From NCBI RefSeq assembly GCF_030272615.1, contig NC_081405.1, positions 477,489,508-477,553,507 of the forward strand: DNA of 64,000 nt, read 5' to 3'. A program made the translations under genes and the position numbers. Each line of letters opens with the position of its first letter. Within the stretch, counting starts at the first letter, position 1. Below the pieces are notes generated by a model, which was not told the DNA's origin, searched no databases, and worked only from the letters and a program-made list of their open reading frames with translations. Positions 57,262 through 64,000 of the stretch are shown here, in pieces. This stretch comes from Cryptomeria japonica. Its lineage: Eukaryota > Streptophyta > Pinopsida > Cupressales > Cupressaceae.

Positions 57262-59734
57262 TGTTAGACACAATGCACCACTGAGAGGGGGGATGAATCA
57301 GTGGTTCTCAAACTTTTCCCTTCTTCTATCCTATGCATGCATATCAGTTATTGGCTCTAACTAGGAACATACTTATCGGTTAGTGAGGAGGTTAACTCAA
57401 ATGCAAACACACACAAGGGGTATTACATAAAACTAGCATGTACGAGGAAAACCCAAGATGGGAAAAACCTCAGTGACTAGTGTTGTTGGAGTCTACTTCT
57501 CCAATCTTGCCTCACAATGAAAAATTGTTACAATGTTTAGGGCACCAACCTATGGAGCACCAACCCCTGATGTAGGGCACCAATCCAAGGAGCACCAACC
57601 CCTAATTTGTTTATGGGATACAACCCAAAGGAGATACAACCCCTGTACCGAGCTACAACTCAGTGTTCACAATAAAAAAATCAATTACTAAAGTAGTTGT
57701 CTTGTTACAAGTGAATCTTGTAACCATTTCATATACCTTACTTTGTCGGTGAGATACCTTCTCTTCTACACTGACTAAAACTTCTGCTTCTCTCACTTGT
57801 TTCTCTACTGCCAACAAACCCTACCAGTACAACTCTCCTCTTCTTTTTCTCTGCTAGATCTCCTCCTCACTACTCTGCACTTTATCGGTGCTATACTCTA
57901 TCGGTCTACTGTCTGCCTTCTCTATATCTGTCTTCACTTCTGCTCTGTTGGTATAACCACTATTAGTTCTTCTCTTCACTCTCCCTCTCTTCTCAAATAC
58001 TCATTGAGCATATGGCTGATATTCTCACACATGTAGAAGTAACACTCAATCACTTCACAGTAGCACTATCCTTTTCTCTTCAGCAACTCTTAACTATGTC
58101 TTTGGCCTACATATTTATAGACTTGTTTTCCCACCAAAAGCCAATTCAAAATCTAGGAGGTTAGGGTTTTCTGATCACCCTTGAGGCAAACCAAATCCAA
58201 TTAGTTCTTCCCTAATCTAATCTCTCAGACAGCCATCTATACAAGTCCGCCAATAATGCGCCTTCCAATACACGTTTGCCAAAAGTAGAAAACACGGTCA
58301 TATATCTTGACCTGCCTCTGTCTAGATGCCATTAATGTTTCTACTATTTCCTCCTTGAGGTCTTCTCACAATATCAACTTCTTTCTTTGATCTACGTGCC
58401 AACAACTCCCTTATTCTTCTCTGTCATTCATCCTTCCCCAAGCGACACTTCTCTGATCCAATCCATAAATCACGAGATCCAAATTCAATGCACGCCTGCA
58501 AAAATACATGTCTCTACATGGTACTTCACCAATCTGTGTGAGCTTTCCACCTTGATTCCAAGTGGCATCCATGTCGTCTAGCTACTAGCTTGACTCTTCA
58601 TGTCGGTCCAGATAGGATCACTGACCAAACACTCTACCAGTTTCTCTTCTGTGTTAGTTTACTAAACCTACCAATATCTCTCATTCTATTAGTTAACACA
58701 TCATGTCCACTCTCTAATGAACTACTAGCGGAACACCTAAACCAATCATCAGACATGTCTATCCAAAACATACACACTCCCACAAAATAAGAACTCTTGT
58801 GTATCTACTTCTTGCTCAATGTACCAGTGGACTTACATATCAATAAACACTCTTGATGACACCATGTCATCAACCTTCACCAGAATCCATCTTCAATCCG
58901 ACCATTCTCCTAATCGGCTCGAACCAAATCTCAACTGGTTCATCATGCTAACAAACTCATTACTCTTCATCTATGCCAGCATCTCAACATTCCTTCTCAG
59001 TCCATCGAGTGCATATCCCTGATTTCATGCACTTAATAATACACACCTCTTCTTCCTTATCTCACAACACTATGATGCACATGATGCAAGATAGGAGATA
59101 AGTTCCACTTATCAGTAGATTGGAACCTTGTCTTTTGCATCTTGTAGTGTACTCATGTGACTTCCCTATCTATGTAGCATATCTTCAAACAGGCACATGT
59201 GATCCGGTGTGAGCACATTCACTGTTAGTCATTTCTTCTCATGATGACTACATCTTCATCAAGTGGGAGTCCTGATGTCCTGCAACCCTACAACATAACT
59301 ATGATATTTTCATTCTTCTCCTCCATTATTTATGTGATTTAGGTAACATTTTGCCTCTTCATCACAAACAACATTGAACCACCTTGCTCATCCTGCTTGT
59401 ACATTGGCCATGACCTTCGCAGGCTAACAACCACTCACTTGGTTGATCTGACTTGCCCATGTCAATACAACACTTACCAATTGACATCCTTTCCTTACTA
59501 GTGATGCATTGTACTGGTACCGATCACCTTACCATTCCATCTACACAAGTCAGGCACCAACTTGTGTACAAGCGACTCTCGGGGTCATCTTCCTTACCTT
59601 ACCAGTTGTTTGCAACACAAGGTGATATTAAAGATATCTCAACTTGTACTCCTCCTTGATACTATTGCACATACATCTCTCATACAGGTAGTCATCCCAT
59701 ACCGGTCGACATCAATGACAACCCAATGCCAATA
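57262..59734 (-). repeat. Element K 5' LTR (2.47 kb)
   Basis: Begins TGTTAGACACAATGCACC, has the G-run box (ACTGAGAGGGGGGATGAATCAG) and a decayed GGGAAAAACCTCAG box (about 57460-57473). It ends CCAATA, with CA mutated to TA; the 3' LTR remnant keeps CCAACA. It contains many CCGGT/ACCAGT words and several short plus-strand frames that I judge to be chance. The sequence beyond is a different LTR. Confidence 0.85.
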
Positions 59735-60045
59735 GTATCCCTTACCTGTAATTGAGCAGTGAGCTCTAGGCAGTGTGCCTGAATGCATGTGCATTCCTCT
59801 TATGTAATATTTCTATACTTATAACAGAGTATATTAATATTGTGGGTTTGAATCCCACCGTGGTTTTTCCCTTAACTAGGTTTCCATGTAAAAATATTGG
59901 TGTTATGGTGTTATTGATCTTTTCTTTGTATTTTTGCACTTTACTTTTCTTCATTTGCATTAAGTGGTTGAAAGAAAAGGTTAATTAAGTTAAAAATTAT
60001 AGAACACTGATTCACCCCCCTCTCAGTGTTCCTTGATTCCAACAA
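59735..60045 (+). repeat. LTR fragment L, plus orientation
   Basis: The last ~310 bases of a copia-type LTR in the opposite orientation to its neighbours. It carries the reverse complement of the GGGAAAAACCACGG box (CCGTGGTTTTTCCC, 59858-59871) and of the G-run box (ACTGATTCACCCCCCTCTCAG near 60006), and ends TTGATTCCAACA. It interrupts integrase remnant M on one side and abuts the LTR of K on the other. Confidence 0.78.
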
Positions 60046-60999
60046 TGCACCCTATTAAGAAGATACATAGTGGTATGTACTGCTTCTTTCTAATACACTT
60101 AATCTAGATTAGTATATTTTAGAAAAGTCCTAGCAATCTCAATAATATTTATATTCTTCCTTTCCACAACACCATTCTACTGAGGAGTCCTAAAAGGAAA
60201 AAATTACCTTATGATCCCATGAATTTCACAAAATTTATGAAATTCATATGAAGTAAATTCTCCTCCTCCGTCTAATCTTAAGCACTTAATCTTAGCATCT
60301 ACCTTATTCTCAACCATGGTCTTGAAAACTTTAAATATATGAAAAGCCTCATATTTTTCTTTTAGAAATGTAGCCCAAGTCATTCTAGAAAAGTCATCAA
60401 TGAGTAACATGGAACTGTTTTCTCCATTTAAGACTCTTGTCCGTGTAGGTCCACATAAATATATATGAATCAACTCCAAAGGTTTCATAGTAGAATATTT
60501 CTTATTCTTGAACCTTCTCTTTGTATGCTTTCCCAATTGACATTCTCTACACATAGTATCAGTAGACTTCACCAGTCTAGGTATATCTCTAGCTACTTTA
60601 GGTCTACAAATCTTGATCATGTTATCAAAATTGACATGTCCCACTCTTATGCCATAACTAAATTCATTAATTTATGTCAGAAAACACTTACTCTATTCTT
60701 TATCTTTAATGTAGTAAAAATTTACACCTGTTCTAACCCCTTTTTTAACTCTTTTACTAGTCTTCTCTTTTTTGATCACGCATCTGATACTATTAAACAA
60801 AGCTTTATACCCTTTTATACACATCTGACTAACACTTAAAAAACTATCTTAATCCTTCAAAATATTAAATATCATTAGTCTTATGCTTACCATCAATAGA
60901 AACACTTCCAATACCTCAGATAGCTACACCATCTTCTTTAGCAAACTTCACAAATCCTCCATCATATTTCTTAAGATTAATAAACTTTTCTTTATAAAA
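60046..60999 (-). pseudogene. Copia pre-integrase and integrase fragment (M)
   Basis: On the minus strand: EKFINLKKYDGGF (about 60960-60998), a stop-rich GAG-pre-integrase part, HVNFDN...RLVKSTDTMCRECQLGK (zinc site), HIYLCGPTRTR (first Asp lost: H-T-D to H-I-Y), LIDDFSRMTWATFLKE, KCLRLDGGGEFTSYEF, then after a stop NGVVERKN and TMYLLNRVH. It is cut by L at 60045 and by N's LTR at ~61000. The lost Asp alone would stop strand transfer. Confidence 0.88.
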
Positions 61000-61801
61000 G
61001 TTAGATTCTCATAGATACTGAGAGGGGGGTTGAATCAGTATCTAACCGGTATATTGATTTTCTTGACTTAAAACATGTAGAGCATATTAATACAGTGTAC
61101 TAGTAAACACAAAGTAATGCAATAAACAAAGATGAAAACAACCACATGAAAAACACACCATAACACAAGGATTTAACAAGGAAACTCGATGTGGGAAAAA
61201 CCTCGGTGGGATTTGTGACCCACAATATTCACTTACTGGCCAATAAGAGAATATTACTGCTACAAGAGGGGCGTGCACATGCAGGAAGGCCAATCGCCTA
61301 CAGCTCACTGCTCAAATACAAAATAGAAAGTCTCACTGACTTACAAAATGGATTAAAATTTATCCAATGTCTTGTACTACTTCAAAGTAGAATCTATAAT
61401 GCCAGATCTAGTATCGGTTTCTACTCTGCTTCTTACATAAACCCTTAACCTATAATTCGCATAATAGGTCTGCCTTATTTTGACTAATTACATTCTTCTT
61501 ACTTACACAAAATGTTCTACAATGATCTCTCTTCTATAAGAGTCATTTTACGACTTGCCAAGTTGGCTTACAATGATTTTACAAATAATAAACAAACTAT
61601 ATTACAACTAAAATCCTATTGGCCTCTGTGTGGGTATGCTTCCTTTCATTGCCCGTGCCGATGATCTGAGTGCTGGTGTAGAGTCTGATCTTGCTAGTGC
61701 TGGTGGAATGCTTTGCTGGTGTCATAGGATTGTAAGGTTGCCATCAATGACAAAACCTTCAATTGCCAACAATGTCTCATTGGAGTGTGCATATGCCAAC
61801 A
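61000..61801 (-). repeat. Element N 3' LTR
   Basis: From GTTAGATTCTC (first T of TGTTAG lost) to TGCCAACA at 61801, ~800 bases, directly beside a polypurine tract. It carries the G-run box (ACTGAGAGGGGGGTTGAATCAG near 61018) and GGGAAAAACCTCGG (61193-61206). It sits inside integrase remnant M. Confidence 0.82.
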
Positions 61802-62053
61802 ATCTCCCCCTTTGGAATTGATGGCAACACTCATGACAAAATTTCAAAAGTGTATCCAAAAATTGTAATCCAAAAACTATGTACCAAACATATTACCAAA
61901 AATATGTGAGCTTCCCCTAAGCAGATAAGTCTTTTGCTGATTATTTTGTCATACTACTACTCCCCCTTTGGCATCAATGACAAAGGTTGTCAAGGTGTCA
62001 ATAGAGTTGTAGTTTTTCTATCTCAACCTTGTAACTAGGTAGTTACAATTTAA
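61802..62053 (-). promoter_or_regulatory. Polypurine tracts of element N
   Basis: Plus-strand ATCTCCCCCTTTGG at 61802 and ACTCCCCCTTTGGCATCAAT near 61960 give two copies of the CAAAGGGGGAG tract, one against the LTR. A weaker copy lies near 61912. A 3' untranslated stretch separates them. Confidence 0.8.
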
Positions 62054-63162
62054 AAAACATTTGCCAAAACCAAATTTATTCTATCCATAAAATTCTTACT
62101 ATCTTTTATTTCTGCCTCTATTCTTTGAACTATACTGGTGAGGTGTTGCATATGCTATGTCGGTGTTTTCTATCCTTGTACTAGTGCCTCAGATATTTCC
62201 TTCCTCAAGAATGCTAGATAGTCCAGTCTTGGACTTAGTCTTAGTCTCAGATTTTTAGCCTTGTTTATTATTCTCTCCTTTTCTCTCTCTAGCTTCAGTA
62301 ACTCTTCCTCAAAACCTATTATCTTTTTCTCAAAATGTGATAATGTATCAGGTGTATTAACAAAATTGTCAGCAAGTTTATTTATTTATTCTTGTACCTT
62401 TCTCATTTTCTTATCTCTGTCAACTGTTAAAAAGTTTGTCTTGCAAGTATCTTTGTATAGAGTTTTAAATTCCTTCAATGAGTTGCATAGTTCCGGTAGA
62501 AGTGTGTCGAATTCCCTAGTACACTTCTTTATTTGATCCTCAAAGAATTTTTGTTTTTCAATTTCCAACCTTTCTTTGAATTCCTGTTCCTTTATTTGTT
62601 CAACTGTCACTGTGTGCTCAGTAATATACTTCGACAAAGTGTCAAGTTGACTCAAAGAATCCTTATTATCTATGTTGCATTTTGGAGCTATCATCTTCAA
62701 AATTGGGATTGTGTCATCTATAGCTTTGTAAGCTTGTGAACTGCAATCAGTTATTTTCTTCAAAGAATCTAAAAGAACTTTAGTTACATTGGTTGATTTG
62801 TAGTCTACTGAGGAGGAACCAACATTCTGAATTCCACCAGTGGAGGAAGTGACCATGCTTGTAGTGACCTCTGGTAGGTCAAGCTGTGTTTCCATTTCCT
62901 TAAGCAAGGGTTTTTGTTTCTCTCATGTTGCCGGTGGCACTGTTTCCACATGACCCTATTCCTATTCCAGAGCTTGTTACTTTGCTTGTCTCTCTGTCTA
63001 TTGATCTATTTCAGTCTCTGTTGGAGTCTTTGTCTATTTCCCTATGCTATCATCTTCAACTTTTCTTTTAGTGTTATCAGTGTTGTCAGTTGTCAGTGGC
63101 TCACTAGCCATGTCAGTCTTACTGGTTGCGTCTTTATCTACCACAACATTGACCTTTTGAGT
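62054..63162 (-). pseudogene. Element N extra frame: coiled-coil protein of unknown function
   Basis: I do not recognise it. One minus-strand frame is open to the LTR P joint (VNVVVDKDATSKTDMASE), then passes a stop-rich ~40 codons (62907-63030), and then reads 173 clean codons at 62386-62907: VTKVLLDSLKKITDCSSQ, YITEHTVTVEQIKEQEFKE, FEDQIKKC. After a stop it goes on with NKLADNFVNT, GFEEELLKLEREKERI and IVQRIEAEIKDSKNF to ~62054. It is rich in Leu, Lys and Glu with heptad-like spacing, and has no signal peptide or membrane segment. Its place just before the polypurine tract is where Sireviruses carry an extra (env-like) frame. The Thr/Val/Lys word near its start recalls frame C. Confidence 0.62.
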
Positions 63163-64000
63163 TGTAGACTAGGAAATTGAGGATTCATCAAAGCAAATAA
63201 CAATTAGGACAATCACAAAACCTAAAACTGCAATACAAACAATCCTAATATAATCAATGAAAACATGAAGACAAGATATTCAAATTGCATGAAATCAAAG
63301 CAAACCAAATGTAGATATCTCCTTCATGTGGCTCCATTCTTCTTCTTCCACCTTCCACTTTGATGTTGTTCTCACCTACAGAGTGCATTTGCAAGTGGAA
63401 AGCAAGTTGTTGATGAAATCTGAAGCATAAGGTTATGTGTGGGGGAAAAAGTGAGACTAGGCCAACATGCCCTAATCCTACCTTTTGACACACATTTGTG
63501 GAATACGAAAGAGCCTAGAGGTATCACACAATTGGCTACTTCTTTTTGTGGAAGAGAGAGCCACAGGCTACCTATTAGGATTTCTATTCCTTTTTTGCAA
63601 ATGATAGATAAAATGATGCAAGCTCAACTACTAGCCCTAGAGTGCAAGTATGAACTAGTAACAAGATTGCAAGATTGAGATTAAGTGATGAAAAGATGTA
63701 AACACAAGGATAAAAGGAGAATGAAGATGTGTACTTGGTGTTAAAATCTGAGTGGAAATGTTCAGGACGGGGGTGCGGGCGCCACTGTCCTGATTCTGCA
63801 CCTGAAACTGTTGTTTTGCAACCTGAAAAGCTGTCAGAAAAATGCTGAAACTGCTGTCTGACAGAAGGACCAGGGCACCCAGCGCCCCTATCCCAGGGAC
63901 CAGGGTGCCCAATGCCCCTGTCCTGGAAGGACCAGGATGCCCCACGCCCCTGTCCTGGTCTTTTGCTCTACAATTTGGTGTGAAGTTCAGTCTCCGTTCG
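63163..64000 (-). repeat. LTR P, related to element B LTRs, cut by the window end
   Basis: Starts TGTAGACTAGGAAATTGAGG, which lines up with the element B LTR start TGTAAGTTAGGAAATAGG. It shares the CTCCTTCATGTGGCTCCATT box and CTCACCTACA downstream, but is strongly diverged and longer in content. By analogy with B it is minus-oriented. It interrupts the frame of element N. The other end is outside the window. Confidence 0.78.
63763..63960. repeat. GC-rich ~32-bp tandem repeats in LTR P
   Basis: Three adjacent units starting GGACCAGG at 63867, 63897 and 63929 and ending near CCCCTGTCCTGG, plus a separate related copy at 63763-63793. This is the only strongly GC-rich stretch in the window. Each unit is partly self-complementary (CCAGG...CCTGG). 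Confidence 0.85.

Larger units (their letters stand above)
50584..59734 (-). mobile_element. Element K: copia element with long gag, 9.2 kb, 3' LTR mostly lost
   Basis: Minus strand: a 2.47 kb 5' LTR (57262-59734), tRNA-Met-type primer site, a ~630-codon gag, pol with protease, integrase and reverse transcriptase, part of RNase H, a 1.5 kb tail with polypurine tracts, and the last 222 bases of a 3' LTR. Gag is in one frame, pol in another. The gag is long and has a coiled-coil middle and two zinc knuckles, and there are several polypurine tracts; both point to the Sirevirus branch. Every module carries stops. Confidence 0.9.
61000..63162 (-). mobile_element. Element N: copia-type 3' end with an extra coiled-coil frame
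   Basis: Minus strand: a ~1.1 kb unassigned frame (62054-63162), two good polypurine tracts and the 3' LTR (61000-61801). No pol sequence is present between the frame and the LTR. The upstream part is cut off by LTR P at 63163. Confidence 0.78.

Noticed and set aside
57797-59988. Several plus-strand frames of 60-80 codons in the element K LTR, some with hydrophobic stretches.
   Set aside because: They fall inside an LTR, have no homologous motif and no conserved partner, and match chance open frames in T/C-rich DNA.
1-64000. Possible cellular genes, tRNA or rRNA genes, CRISPR arrays or organelle DNA.
   Set aside because: I saw no exon-like conserved domain outside retroelement families, no cloverleaf with A and B boxes, and no spaced palindromic repeat array. 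Absence by eye is not proof.

Overview
The window looks like intergenic DNA from a large plant nuclear genome. It is AT-rich and built almost wholly of degenerate, nested LTR retrotransposons. I found no cellular gene, tRNA, rRNA, CRISPR array or bacterial-type feature. A conifer or other gymnosperm is my best guess, because of the very old mixed copia/gypsy mosaic and the many LTRs over 1 kb. This is an inference from style; no host gene confirms it. I label the elements A to P.

Layout. (1) 1-13710: element A, a minus-strand Ty1/copia derivative. Its gag is fused directly to the last part of RNase H, and its 5' LTR is split by element B (2582-12348). B is a complete non-autonomous LTR element with a perfect 5-bp target duplication and a tRNA-Trp primer site. 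It carries one ~950-codon Gln/Pro-rich frame with two in-frame stops. (2) 13711-25735: a minus-strand frame of unknown function (C), split by element D (14347-24942). D has ~4.1 kb LTRs around only ~2.4 kb of interior, which holds an acidic ~490-codon frame. (3) 25736-34628: a copia gag remnant (E), split by a full-length but dead chromodomain gypsy element (F). (4) 34629-37637: the 3' half of a copia element (G), interrupted by a solo LTR (S). (5) 37638-43748: a second dead chromodomain gypsy element (H). (6) 43749-50583: the 5' half of a Tat/Ogre-like gypsy element (J): LTR, tRNA-Trp primer site, long leader, gag and protease. (7) 50584-59734: a nearly complete minus-strand copia element with a long gag (K). 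(8) 59735-63162: LTR and integrase scraps (L, M), then a copia-type 3' end carrying an extra coiled-coil frame just before the polypurine tract (N). (9) 63163-64000: the start of another LTR related to B (P).

How the parts fit. Every readable protein is retrotransposon machinery (gag, protease, integrase, reverse transcriptase, RNase H, chromodomain) or an unassigned frame inside a retroelement. All carry stops or frameshifts, so none looks active in cis. The nesting gives a relative clock: frame C and A are older, D interrupts C, A interrupts C, and B interrupts A. B's LTRs differ by under about 2 percent by eye, while those of A and D differ by roughly 6-9 percent.

The best candidates for undescribed biology are the three unassigned retroelement frames: the B protein, the D acidic protein and the C/N type. 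Next are the C-to-T pattern of every stop in J, the leader repeats of J, and the sequence boxes shared by otherwise different copia LTRs.
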